From Jeotgalicoccus saudimassiliensis (GTDB taxonomy: Bacteria; Bacillota; Bacilli; Staphylococcales; Salinicoccaceae), in contig NZ_CCSE01000001.1 of NCBI RefSeq assembly GCF_000756715.1, positions 1,332,001 to 1,396,000 on the forward strand: a stretch of DNA of 64,000 nucleotides. Reading direction: 5' to 3'. The position numbers and the translations under genes were made by a program. The notes under the pieces are model-generated. The model worked only from the letters and a program-made list of their open reading frames with translations, did not search any database and had not been told where the DNA came from. This document shows, piece after piece, positions 1-8,621 of this stretch; the first letter of the stretch is position 1, and the number at the start of each line of letters is the position of its first letter.

Positions 1-989
1 CTGTTGCTGTACTGACTTCATCAGGTACCAGCGCTCTCGAAGCTGCAATGGTTAACCTCGTTGATGACGGCGATTCTGTTGTATTAATTGTCAGCGGCGT
101 TTTCGGCGGCAAATTCGCTGATATCGCCGGGCGCTACGATCTGAATGTTCACGTTTATGATGTGACATGGGGAGAAGCTGCCGACCCGAAAGCATTCAAA
201 GAATACCTGAATGGCCTGGACAACGTTACTGCAGTATTTACACAGGCATGTGAAACCTCTACATCAGTTCTGCACCCGCTGTCTGAACTTGCCGATGTTG
301 TTCATAACTATAATGAAGATACTTTATTCGTTGTCGATGCCGTCAGTGCACTCGGCGGTGCGGATATGAACATGAAGCGCGATAAAATAGACTGTATCGT
401 TTCAGGCAGTCAGAAAGCTCTGATGCTGCCTCCGGGACTGGCGTTCGTCGCTGTAAATGACAGAGCTCTGAACAAAGTAAACAGTCTCGGCAACAGACGC
501 TACTACCTCGATTTAAGAATGTACTTTAAATCGCTGGAAGTCGATTATACGCCGCAGACACCTGCTGTTACGCTGTATCAGGGTCTCGATGATGTTTTAG
601 ACATGATACACGAAGAAACAATTGAAAAAGTATTTGCACGTCATAAGAACATGCAGAAAATGCTCCGCCGCGGTCTCGAAGCGCTGGAACTTGAGCTCTT
701 TGTCAAAGAAGAAGCTGCGTCGCCGACAGTAACGGCAGTCACATCGACACCTGAAGAAATTGCACATATTAAAAACACACTTGAGAAAGACTACCACATT
801 ACCATTGCTGGCGGTCAGAAAGATCTGGCAGGAAAAATTATCCGCATCGGTCACATGGGCTTCATGTTCCCGAAAGATATGCTCGCAATCTTAAGTGCAC
901 TGGAAGATATTTTAAGCAGACTTCGCGGTAAAAATTACTACGGCAAAGCATTAACAGCCGCTCAGGAGAATTTATATGACAAAGCATAA
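1..989 (+). CDS. Class V PLP-dependent aminotransferase, 5'-truncated by window edge
   Basis: The reading frame is open from base 3, so the N-terminus lies outside the window. The visible part is the PLP fold of the alanine-glyoxylate/serine-pyruvate aminotransferase family. A TSSGTSALEAAM phosphate-binding stretch comes first, VDAVSALGG carries the cofactor-binding Asp, and SGSQKALM carries the Schiff-base lysine. Its stop overlaps the serA start by 14 bases, so the two are co-translated. In Staphylococcus a homologous gene also precedes serA. Pairing with phosphoglycerate dehydrogenase suggests it supplies the phosphoserine (SerC) or serine transamination step; this is inference. The family is clear, the substrate is not. 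Confidence 0.88.
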   Translation, partial: VAVLTSSGTSALEAAMVNLVDDGDSVVLIVSGVFGGKFADIAGRYDLNVHVYDVTWGEAADPKAFKEYLNGLDNVTAVFTQACETSTSVLHPLSELADVVHNYNEDTLFVVDAVSALGGADMNMKRDKIDCIVSGSQKALMLPPGLAFVAVNDRALNKVNSLGNRRYYLDLRMYFKSLEVDYTPQTPAVTLYQGLDDVLDMIHEETIEKVFARHKNMQKMLRRGLEALELELFVKEEAASPTVTAVTSTPEEIAHIKNTLEKDYHITIAGGQKDLAGKIIRIGHMGFMFPKDMLAILSALEDILSRLRGKNYYGKALTAAQENLYDKA

Positions 990-2571
990 AGTAATCGTAC
1001 TCGACCCTGTAAGCCAGGAGGGCATACAGGCAATAATTGATAATGACAACTTCAGCGTTACACGCCAGGAAGGTTTATCGGAATCGCAGATTATCGATAT
1101 CATCCATGATTTTGACGCAGTGATTGTCCGCAGCCAGACTACTATTACAGAGCGTATTATCCAGCACGCGAAAAAACTTAAAATGATCGCCCGTGCAGGT
1201 GTCGGTGTCGATAATATCGATATTGATGCTGCAACTAAACACGGTGTTATCGTCGTCAACGCACCGGAAGGAAACACGATTTCAGCGACGGAGCATACTA
1301 TGGCAATGATGCTCACAATGGCACGCGACATTCCGGAAGCATATAAGGAACTGACGGCCGGTGAGTGGAACCGCGGCGCACATAAAGGTGTGGAGCTGTA
1401 CGGTAAAACTTTAGGTATTATCGGAGCAGGTAAAATCGGTTTCGGTGTTGCACGGCGCGCGAAGAGTTTCGGCATGAAAATCGTTGCATTTGATCCTTAC
1501 TTATCAGATGAACGTGCTCGCGACAACCATATCGAGAAAATGGAAGTTGATGAAGTTGCAGCAGCGGCTGATTTCATTACTGTTCATACACCGCTGACAC
1601 CGCAGACGAAAGGAATCATCGGGGCGGACTTCTTTAAAAAATGTAAAAAAGAAGGTGTCTACCTGATAAACGTTGCCCGTGGGGGCATTATCGACGAAGA
1701 TGATCTGCTGGAAGCACTCGATGCCGGCATCGTCAAAGGTGCAGCACTCGATGTGTTCGTTACAGAACCGCCGGAAAACACAGCTCTGTTAACACACAGA
1801 CGTACTGTCGTGACACCTCACCTCGGTGCCTCAACTGCTGAAGCACAGGAAAAAGTGGCAGTCAGTGTCGCGAAGGAAATTATCGAATACTTTGAGGACA
1901 ACAAGATTACACATGCAGTCAATGCGCCGCGAATCAGCGAAACTGTTACCGAAGAGCTAAAGCCGTATATGTCTATCGTAGAACATCTCGGCCAGTTCGG
2001 TATTCAGCTGCTCGATAACCCGCCGCAGGAAGTTAAGATTAAATACCACGGTGATATTGCGATTGACGATACGAGTATTCTGACACGTACATTCGTAACA
2101 AATATGCTGAAGCCTCACTTCGGTGACGAAGTAAATATTATTAATGCTTTATACTACTTAAATGAACGCGACGTCACTTACAAAGTTGAAAAGAAAGCAA
2201 AAGCCGACGGCTACACGAACTATCTTGAAGTCGAGCTGATTAACGACAACGAACACGTCACACTCGGTGCATCGACAATTCCGGGCTACGGCGAACGTCT
2301 CGTTAAAATTAATGAATATCCGATCGACTTCAGACCCGAAGAAAATATACTCATTATCGAGCATACAGACCGTCCGGGCATTATCGGGGAACTCGGTGCA
2401 CTGCTCGGTGAAGATTCGGTTAACATCGCGTCAATGCAGCTTGCCCGCCTGTCAAAAGAAGGCGACGCAATGGTACTCTTCACACTGGATAACCAGGTGC
2501 AGGAGGCGACACATGAAAAAATTAAAAAAGTCATGAATATTCATAAAGTCCATACGATTAAACTCGGATAA
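976..2571 (+). CDS. serA: D-3-phosphoglycerate dehydrogenase
   Basis: Cytosolic first enzyme of L-serine synthesis, oxidising 3-phosphoglycerate with NAD. The 531 residues are the long Bacillus-type form. An N-terminal substrate domain is followed by a Rossmann domain with GAGKIG at about 150-155, the active-site stretch NVARGG near 235 and the catalytic His in TPHLGAS near 283. An intervening regulatory domain and a C-terminal ACT domain follow (about 455-531, with EHTDRPGIIGELG). The ACT domain is expected to bind serine for feedback control. It overlaps the upstream aminotransferase and ends at a bidirectional terminator. Confidence 0.97.
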   Translation: MTKHKVIVLDPVSQEGIQAIIDNDNFSVTRQEGLSESQIIDIIHDFDAVIVRSQTTITERIIQHAKKLKMIARAGVGVDNIDIDAATKHGVIVVNAPEGNTISATEHTMAMMLTMARDIPEAYKELTAGEWNRGAHKGVELYGKTLGIIGAGKIGFGVARRAKSFGMKIVAFDPYLSDERARDNHIEKMEVDEVAAAADFITVHTPLTPQTKGIIGADFFKKCKKEGVYLINVARGGIIDEDDLLEALDAGIVKGAALDVFVTEPPENTALLTHRRTVVTPHLGASTAEAQEKVAVSVAKEIIEYFEDNKITHAVNAPRISETVTEELKPYMSIVEHLGQFGIQLLDNPPQEVKIKYHGDIAIDDTSILTRTFVTNMLKPHFGDEVNIINALYYLNERDVTYKVEKKAKADGYTNYLEVELINDNEHVTLGASTIPGYGERLVKINEYPIDFRPEENILIIEHTDRPGIIGELGALLGEDSVNIASMQLARLSKEGDAMVLFTLDNQVQEATHEKIKKVMNIHKVHTIKLG

Positions 2572-2594
2572 TTAAATCATATATTCCGGCATAT

Positions 2595-2634
2595 AAATAC
2601 GCCCTCTGAATCAAATGATTCAGAGGGCGTATTT
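2595..2634. terminator. Bidirectional terminator, serA / HAD gene
   Basis: A perfect 19-bp inverted repeat (2595-2613 with 2616-2634) and a 2-base loop. A-rich and T-rich flanks let it serve serA on the plus strand and the convergent HAD gene on the minus strand. Confidence 0.92.
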
Positions 2635-3746
2635 TATTTAATCAGCTGTTCAACCAGTTCCGGCACCCCGAGCACATTTTTAAGCATCTGCTCATTCGGT
2701 ACATCCAGCTCTTCAAATGTACTGATAATATCATCACCGGTCAGTCCGGTCAGCGTCGCAATAAATGTCGCGCCGATTTTATCTGCACAGTAAAAATCTG
2801 CAACAGAGTCACCGACGATAAAAATCTGCTCGTCAGTTTCATTCCGAGCATTCACCGCTGCATCAAAGAGAGAGTCGTTTTGTACATACAGACTCCATAA
2901 ATAACTGAACGGATGCGGCTTCGTCAACGCATGCATTGCATTGCTGCGGTTTTCTGCATCCATCACTTCGCTCGCTGTTGAAATACGGCGTTCATCAAAT
3001 ACTTCAAGAAGTCCGGCTTCCTCAAACGGCAGCAGCGTTTCCTGTCTTGGTCTGCCTGTTGCTACACCGATTGTATAACCTTTGTCTTTAAGACCGGTCA
3101 GCATATCTTTAATCGCCGATGTTTCAACAATCCATTCCTCATCGTAAATAAAGCCTGTCTTATCAAGTTCCTCAGCCGCTCTTCCGGTATCTGCTTCCAC
3201 AAGTTCACTGCCTAAATACCACTCCTGATATTTATAGTGACCCTGCTCCCAGATCGGGCCGTACATTCTGAAGACTTCCGGTTCTTTCATATTTTGAAGT
3301 GTTCCTGCATATTCTATTAACGCAATATAAATTCCATCTTTAGTGAAACTTTCCCGGGAAATAAAATCAAGTACCGCTTCCGGGTTCACTGATACTTCGC
3401 CCAGCATATCTCCGACTTCATTTAAATTAGTCACATCCACATCAGCAAGATTTAAATTTTCCTGCTTCAGTATGTCTATGTACAATATCGCAAACGTAAT
3501 AAACAGCATATCCCAGTTTGAATTCAGACCTGCTTCTTTAAAACGTTTAAGTACTCGATCATCTGCAAAAATCGAACTGCGGATTTTACTGATTTCTTCA
3601 TTAGTATAATCCGTTCCAAACTTTCGCCCATCCAGATTTAAATAACGCGGACTGTACAGCAGCTCCTCCACTGTCAGCGCAGATACATCAAAACATCTTT
3701 CTTCGCTTAAGAAAACACCGTCAACATCAAACAGAATCGTTGTCAT
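2634..3746 (-). CDS. HAD-superfamily hydrolase with large cap domain
   Basis: A 370-residue HAD phosphohydrolase. Motif I is FDVDGV at 6-11 (nucleophile D7, acid D9), motif II is the Thr of VATGRPR near 228, motif III is the Lys of TKPHP and motif IV is VGDSVAD. About 200 residues separate motifs I and II, a large cap domain that presumably selects the substrate. The start has a GGAG Shine-Dalgarno sequence. It converges on serA and shares its terminator. A similar arrangement in Staphylococcus makes a phosphoserine or related phosphatase role possible, but nothing in the sequence fixes the substrate. Confidence 0.85.
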   Translation of the reverse strand: MTTILFDVDGVFLSEERCFDVSALTVEELLYSPRYLNLDGRKFGTDYTNEEISKIRSSIFADDRVLKRFKEAGLNSNWDMLFITFAILYIDILKQENLNLADVDVTNLNEVGDMLGEVSVNPEAVLDFISRESFTKDGIYIALIEYAGTLQNMKEPEVFRMYGPIWEQGHYKYQEWYLGSELVEADTGRAAEELDKTGFIYDEEWIVETSAIKDMLTGLKDKGYTIGVATGRPRQETLLPFEEAGLLEVFDERRISTASEVMDAENRSNAMHALTKPHPFSYLWSLYVQNDSLFDAAVNARNETDEQIFIVGDSVADFYCADKIGATFIATLTGLTGDDIISTFEELDVPNEQMLKNVLGVPELVEQLIK

Positions 3747-3974
3747 GAGAACACTCCAGTAATTTTTTATGTATTGTCAGTTTCTCACACCGCTTTCGTC
3801 TTGTCGACTATTTATACAAATTTTCTGGCAACTTGAACTTTTTCGCCATAAATGAATAATGTGTTTTAAATTTGACGATTTTGTAATATGATAAACAGTA
3901 TATTGTAAATTTATTGCATAGTTCATTGAGCACAAGTAAAGATTGTAAATTAAATATTATATGGAGGACTCTCT

Positions 3975-5639
3975 ATGTCTCTTAGTCCAATGGAAGTTAT
4001 CTTTATGTTCATCGGAGGACTCGGTATCTTCCTTTACGGTATTAAACAGATGGGTGACGGTCTTCAGGCAGCTGCCGGCGACCGCCTGCGGGATATTTTA
4101 AACCGTATGACATCCAGCCCGCTCAGGGGCGTTGTTGCAGGTATTATCGTTACCGTTTTAATTCAAAGCAGCTCGGGCGCCACAGCGATTACTATCGGTT
4201 TAGTAAGTGCAGGATTCCTGACACTTAGACAGGCAATCGGAGTTATTTTAGGCGCCAACATCGGAACGACGGTTACAGCATTTATTATCGGACTTGATAT
4301 CGGTGCATATTCACTGCCGATTCTTGCTGCAGGTTCATTTATGCTGTTCTTCTTCAAGTCCAATCAGGTAATTAACATTGGTAGAGTCTTTTTCGGATTC
4401 GGTGCGTTATTCTACGGACTCGAGTTAATGGGCGATGGTGTCGGTCCGCTGGCTGATCTTGCATATTTCCAGGAACTGATGCTCGCCATGAGTGATAACT
4501 CATTCCTCGGTCTTGCAGTCGGTGTTATTCTGACAGTTATCGTTCAAAGTTCAAGTGCAACGATTGCCATACTTCAGAACTTCTATTCCAATGATATGGT
4601 TGATCTGCAGGCCGCATTGCCGATCCTTCTCGGTGATAACATCGGGACAACTATCACAGCAATACTTGCAGCACTTGCGGGTTCAATTGCCGCTAAACGT
4701 GCAGCATTGGTTCACGTTACATTTAACGTTATCGGGGCAACAATATTTATGATATTAATGCCGCTGTTTGTCATCTACGTCGGATATCTTGAAGATATTC
4801 TCAGTCTGAACAAACCGATGACTATCGCATTCGCACACGGTTCATACAACTTCATGAACACGCTGATTCATCTGCCGTTTGTCGGCGCACTGGCGTGGCT
4901 GGTAGTGAAAATTGTACCGGGCCGTGACTTCTCAGAAGACTTCCAGCCGAAGTATCTGGATCCTCTGTTAGTTAAACAGTCTCCAAGCATCGCTATACAG
5001 GGGGCTCAAAGTGAGGTTAAAAACCTCGGCGAGCTGGTTTTAAGCACGCTGCAGGATGCACGTAAGTACAGTGACAAACAGGATGCCAAGTTGTACAAGC
5101 AGATCCACGACAAAGTTAACGTTGCCGCGACTCTGCAGGACGCAATCCGCGCATACCTGCTCGATGCATCAAAACATGAAATATCACAGGAAGACACAGA
5201 ACGTGTCAGCACACTGCTTGAAGTATCCCGCATACTTCTGAAAGTCAGCTCACAGGCCAGAAGCCTCGCTGATCAGTATCACAATAAGTACGAAAACAAT
5301 ATTACACTGTCAGAAGAAGCTAAAGAGGGTCTTGAAGACCTGTACAGACATGTGTATGAATCATTCACGATGGCGCTTGAGACGCTTGACGTATACAACC
5401 CTCAGGCACTTGATCAGGTGATCCGTCTCAGCCAAAAATCTCACAGAATTGAAAACAGACTCCGCAAAGAACACATTAAACGTCTTTCAAGAGGCGAATG
5501 TTCAACGGACGGCGGTTCACTCTATGTGGAATTAATCAGTAATCTGGAACGTATCGGCTACAACGCACGAAACATTACAGAGACCAACCTGGAAAATTCT
5601 CCGGATGAGTTTAACGATGAATTTACAGTTTACGACTGA
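3975..5639 (+). CDS. Na+/phosphate cotransporter, NptA/YjbB family, with PhoU-like tail
   Basis: Membrane symporter of 554 residues. Two Na/Pi repeats (about 10-145 and 165-310) each carry the family hallmark QSSSGAT or QSSSAT followed by a G-x-NIGTT segment. The cytoplasmic tail (about 345-540) is helical and PhoU-like, as in other bacterial NptA proteins. It probably imports phosphate with sodium. The start has a GGAGG site 8 bases upstream. It is monocistronic, closed by a palindromic terminator shared with glnA. The preceding 228-base gap holds no gene. Confidence 0.93.
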   Translation: MSLSPMEVIFMFIGGLGIFLYGIKQMGDGLQAAAGDRLRDILNRMTSSPLRGVVAGIIVTVLIQSSSGATAITIGLVSAGFLTLRQAIGVILGANIGTTVTAFIIGLDIGAYSLPILAAGSFMLFFFKSNQVINIGRVFFGFGALFYGLELMGDGVGPLADLAYFQELMLAMSDNSFLGLAVGVILTVIVQSSSATIAILQNFYSNDMVDLQAALPILLGDNIGTTITAILAALAGSIAAKRAALVHVTFNVIGATIFMILMPLFVIYVGYLEDILSLNKPMTIAFAHGSYNFMNTLIHLPFVGALAWLVVKIVPGRDFSEDFQPKYLDPLLVKQSPSIAIQGAQSEVKNLGELVLSTLQDARKYSDKQDAKLYKQIHDKVNVAATLQDAIRAYLLDASKHEISQEDTERVSTLLEVSRILLKVSSQARSLADQYHNKYENNITLSEEAKEGLEDLYRHVYESFTMALETLDVYNPQALDQVIRLSQKSHRIENRLRKEHIKRLSRGECSTDGGSLYVELISNLERIGYNARNITETNLENSPDEFNDEFTVYD

Positions 5640-5643
5640 TAAC

Positions 5644-5673
5644 AAAAAACCCGGGAAATTTCCCGGGTTTTTT
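5644..5673. terminator. Bidirectional terminator, Na/Pi gene / glnA
   Basis: A perfect 30-base palindrome: A6-CCCGGG-AAA followed by its complement. It closes the plus-strand symporter and minus-strand glnA. Confidence 0.93.
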
Positions 5674-5677
5674 CGTC

Positions 5678-7015
5678 TTAATATTTATCCATATAGGATT
5701 TAAGTTCCCACTCTGAAACAGCTGACCGGTAATCTTCCCATTCCAGCATTTTATGTTCGTAAAATGCTTTGAAAATGTGGCTTCCCAGCGCTTCTTTTGC
5801 AAGCTCGCTGTCACGCAGTACTTTTAAAGCGTTGTATAATGTCGACGGCAGGTCTTCCACGCCGTTGGCAAGACGCTCTTCTCTAGTCAGTTCGTACAGG
5901 TTTAAATCGATTGATTCCTGCAGTTCAAGCTTATTCTTAATGCCATCAAGACCGGCTTTTAGAATTACAGCCAGTGCAAGATACGGATTCGCTGATGGAT
6001 CGACAGAACGGACTTCCACACGTGTTGATAATCCGCGTGAAGAAGGGATTCTCATCAATGGTGAGCGGTTCTTTTTGCTCCATGCGATGTAACTCGGCGC
6101 CTCGTAACCCGGCACCAGTCGTTTATACGAGTTTACAAGCGGATTTGTTACCGCTGTAAAGCCGCGTACGTGCTTCAGTACACCTGCCATGAAATATTTC
6201 ATGTCTTCGCTCAGACCATCTTCTGCAGACTCATCAAAGAATGCATTTTCTTTTCCTTTAAAGAGCGATACGTTAAAGTGCATGCCGTTGCCGTTAATGC
6301 CAAACAGCGGTTTCGGCATAAATGTTGCGTGCAGATTGTGTTTTCTCGCAACTGTTTTAACAATCAGTTTAAATGTCTGGATATTATCACAAGCCGTGAT
6401 TGCATCTGCATATTTAAAATCAATCTCGTGCTGTCCTTCAGCCACTTCGTGGTGCGATGCTTCGATGTCAAAGCCCATATCCTCGAGTTCAATCACAATT
6501 TCACGACGGCAGTTTTCGCCTGTATCCGTCGGTGCCAGATCAAAATACCCGCCCTGGTCGTTTAGAGTCGTCGTCGGTTTTCCGCGTTCATCCAGTTTGA
6601 ATAAAAAGAATTCCGGCTCCGGTCCAAGATTGAAAGAAGTGTAGCCCAGCTCTTCCATTTCCTTCAGAACATTTTTCAGGTTCGTACGGGGGTCGCCTTC
6701 AAACGGTGTACCGTCAATTTTATATACGTCACAGATAAGACGTGCCACTTTATCTCCGCGGGATGTCGTCCACGGGAAAACTGTCCACGTATTTAAATCC
6801 GGAACGAGGTACATATCCGATTCCTCTATGCGTGTAAATCCTTCGATTGAAGAACCGTCAAACATCATTTGTCCGTCGAGCGCTTTATCAAGCTGGCTGA
6901 AAGGGACTTCCACATTTTTAATCGTGCCTAGAATATCCGAAAACTGGAGACGGATAAATCTTACGTTCTGCTCTTCTGCAATACTGATAATTTTCTCTCT
7001 GGTTAAACTTTCCAT
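5678..7015 (-). CDS. glnA: Glutamine synthetase type I
   Basis: ATP-dependent glutamine formation from glutamate and ammonia. At 445 residues it has the Gram-positive GSI-alpha length. Visible signatures are [10 protein letters not shown] (about 50-59), GPEPEFFLF (about 131, metal-binding Glu), GNGMHFNVS (ATP/glutamate region) and [17 protein letters not shown] near the C-terminal active site. In Bacillus and Staphylococcus glnA normally follows glnR in one operon. Here it stands alone behind its own promoter, with no regulator gene next to it. A second glnRA copy elsewhere cannot be excluded. Confidence 0.96.
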   Translation of the reverse strand: MESLTREKIISIAEEQNVRFIRLQFSDILGTIKNVEVPFSQLDKALDGQMMFDGSSIEGFTRIEESDMYLVPDLNTWTVFPWTTSRGDKVARLICDVYKIDGTPFEGDPRTNLKNVLKEMEELGYTSFNLGPEPEFFLFKLDERGKPTTTLNDQGGYFDLAPTDTGENCRREIVIELEDMGFDIEASHHEVAEGQHEIDFKYADAITACDNIQTFKLIVKTVARKHNLHATFMPKPLFGINGNGMHFNVSLFKGKENAFFDESAEDGLSEDMKYFMAGVLKHVRGFTAVTNPLVNSYKRLVPGYEAPSYIAWSKKNRSPLMRIPSSRGLSTRVEVRSVDPSANPYLALAVILKAGLDGIKNKLELQESIDLNLYELTREERLANGVEDLPSTLYNALKVLRDSELAKEALGSHIFKAFYEHKMLEWEDYRSAVSEWELKSYMDKY

Positions 7016-7065
7016 GACCCACGCCCTTATTCATATTTTGATGATGCTGAAAAACTCATGTAAGA

Positions 7066-7094
7066 ATATTACCACAAGCATATTTCACACGCAA
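7066..7094 (-). promoter_or_regulatory. glnA promoter
   Basis: Minus-strand -35 TTGCGT (7089-7094), 17-base spacer, extended -10 TGG-TAATAT (7066-7071), about 50 bases before the glnA start. The -10 region also contains a GTAA-N5-TTAC inverted repeat. This only loosely resembles the GlnR/TnrA box TGTNAN7TNACA and does not fit it exactly. Confidence 0.6.
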
Positions 7095-7119
7095 TCGGGA
7101 ATTTTCAAAATATAAAAAA

Positions 7120-7146
7120 GTGCGGACCCTGCTACCGGATCCGCAC
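7120..7146 (-). terminator. Terminator of the NSS transporter gene
   Basis: A GTGCGGA/TCCGCAC stem with partial inner pairing, followed on the minus strand by a T6 run. Confidence 0.8.
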
Positions 7147-7157
7147 CTTCCCTATGC

Positions 7158-8504
7158 TTAAAATACACTCAGTATGTTCATAATAAAGACAAAGATAATA
7201 ATCGCCGGCAGAATAAATCTGAGCATGAATATCCATGCTTTAAAAATAACAAATGATGTTTCTCCTTTTTTAACATTCAGCTGTTCCATCGAAATACGCT
7301 TGTCTAAAATAAATCCGACAAAAACAGATGAGAACAATGCACCTGCAGGCAGCAGTATATTCGATACGAGGAAGTCCACGTTATCAAATATCGTTCCTGC
7401 AAAGAACTGAACGTCATTCAGCACACCTTCCGATAACGCTGAAGGAATACCGATTGCAAAAATAATAATTGCAAAAATGTAAGTTGTCTTTTTACGTTTC
7501 GACTGATTACCTTTAACTGTATTCGCAACGTTAATTTCTATCATCGAGAACGCAGATGTCAGCGTCGCAAATAAAAATGCGAGCAGGAACATAAGATAGA
7601 ATACAATACCGAACGGAATTGAGTTGAATATCTCAGGCAGGACGATAAATACAAGCCTGGGACCTTCGACGCTCTGCATACCGAATGAAGCAATTGCCGG
7701 GAAGATTGCCAGCCCGACCATTACAGATACCGCAATATTCATCAGCACGATATACGATGCAGATCTTGGCAGATTCTGATCCGGTTTTAAGTACGATGCA
7801 TAAGTCATCATCTGTGTAATCCCGACACTGAGTGCGAAGAACGACTGTCCGAGTGCGAACATTATACCGTTGGCGCTGAGGTTGCTGAAGTCAGGTGTCA
7901 GGAAGTATTTAACTCCTTCAAATGAATTCGGCAGTGACAGTGAACGGATAATAATGAATAAAAACAGAATGAACAGCATCGGCATCATAATCTTAGATGC
8001 ACGTTCCAGTCCTTTTTGTATGCCCTGTGCCACGACAAATGCTGTAACAAAAATGAACACACCCTGCGCAGCAATAACGTATACCGGGTTCGTAATAATC
8101 TCTCCGAGCATTACAGTATAATCATCCACTTTATAAAGATTCAGCAGATCCATAAGGGCAATCACCAGATAAATTAATATCCAGCCCCCGATAACACTGT
8201 AAAACGACAGGAGCAGCATCGTACCGAAATGGCCGATCCACCCGAATAACCTCAAGCTCTTCTTACCGCTCAGAAATTCGAATCCGTCGATTGGATTTCG
8301 ACCGGACGCACGTCCGATAACAAACTCACTGATTAGAAGCGGCAAACCGATAAGAACGGTAAATAATAGGAAAACGAATAAAAACGCACCGCCGCCGTGC
8401 TCAGCAGTCATATAAGGGAAACGCCATACTGCTCCGAGGCCTATAGCAGAACCTGCTGCAGCCAGAATAAAACCTAATTTTGAGTTCCAGTTATTTTCGG
8501 ACAA
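7158..8504 (-). CDS. Sodium-dependent transporter, NSS (SNF) family
   Basis: Secondary transporter of the neurotransmitter:sodium symporter fold (LeuT/MhsT-like), usually taking up amino acids with sodium. TM1 carries the unwound sodium site LAAAGSAIGLGAVWRFPY, and about 11-12 membrane helices follow. The open frame reaches an ATG at 8522, but that codon has no Shine-Dalgarno sequence. AGAGGT lies six bases before the TTG at 8504, so I start there (448 residues, beginning MSENNWNSK). The length fits the shorter bacterial members. The substrate is unknown. Confidence 0.92.
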   Translation of the reverse strand: MSENNWNSKLGFILAAAGSAIGLGAVWRFPYMTAEHGGGAFLFVFLLFTVLIGLPLLISEFVIGRASGRNPIDGFEFLSGKKSLRLFGWIGHFGTMLLLSFYSVIGGWILIYLVIALMDLLNLYKVDDYTVMLGEIITNPVYVIAAQGVFIFVTAFVVAQGIQKGLERASKIMMPMLFILFLFIIIRSLSLPNSFEGVKYFLTPDFSNLSANGIMFALGQSFFALSVGITQMMTYASYLKPDQNLPRSASYIVLMNIAVSVMVGLAIFPAIASFGMQSVEGPRLVFIVLPEIFNSIPFGIVFYLMFLLAFLFATLTSAFSMIEINVANTVKGNQSKRKKTTYIFAIIIFAIGIPSALSEGVLNDVQFFAGTIFDNVDFLVSNILLPAGALFSSVFVGFILDKRISMEQLNVKKGETSFVIFKAWIFMLRFILPAIIIFVFIMNILSVF

Positions 8505-8570
8505 TTTATTACCTCTTTTCATTTATCAATGTTGGTAGTTTACCACACTAAAGAGAATATTTATACACTA

Positions 8571-8602
8571 AAAAACCGGAAGAGCAGGCTCTTCCGGTTT
8601 TT
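8571..8602 (-). terminator. Terminator of the FdhF/YdeP gene
   Basis: 14-bp arms 8571-8584 and 8589-8602 (AAAAACCGGAAGAG and its complement) with a T-run on the minus strand. Confidence 0.9.
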
Positions 8603-8621
8603 CTTTATAATATTCTGAAAT

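Noticed and set aside
972-1475. 167-codon minus-strand ORF within serA
   Set aside because: Antisense shadow of a strongly supported gene, without SD or recognisable domain.
6170-6644. Overlapping plus-strand ORFs of 131 and 151 codons inside glnA
   Set aside because: Antisense to a conserved gene, in two competing frames, with no start signals.
7059-7076. GlnR/TnrA operator upstream of glnA
   Set aside because: TGTAA-N-TTAC is present, but spacing and the second half-site do not fit TGTNAN7TNACA; it coincides with the -10 element.
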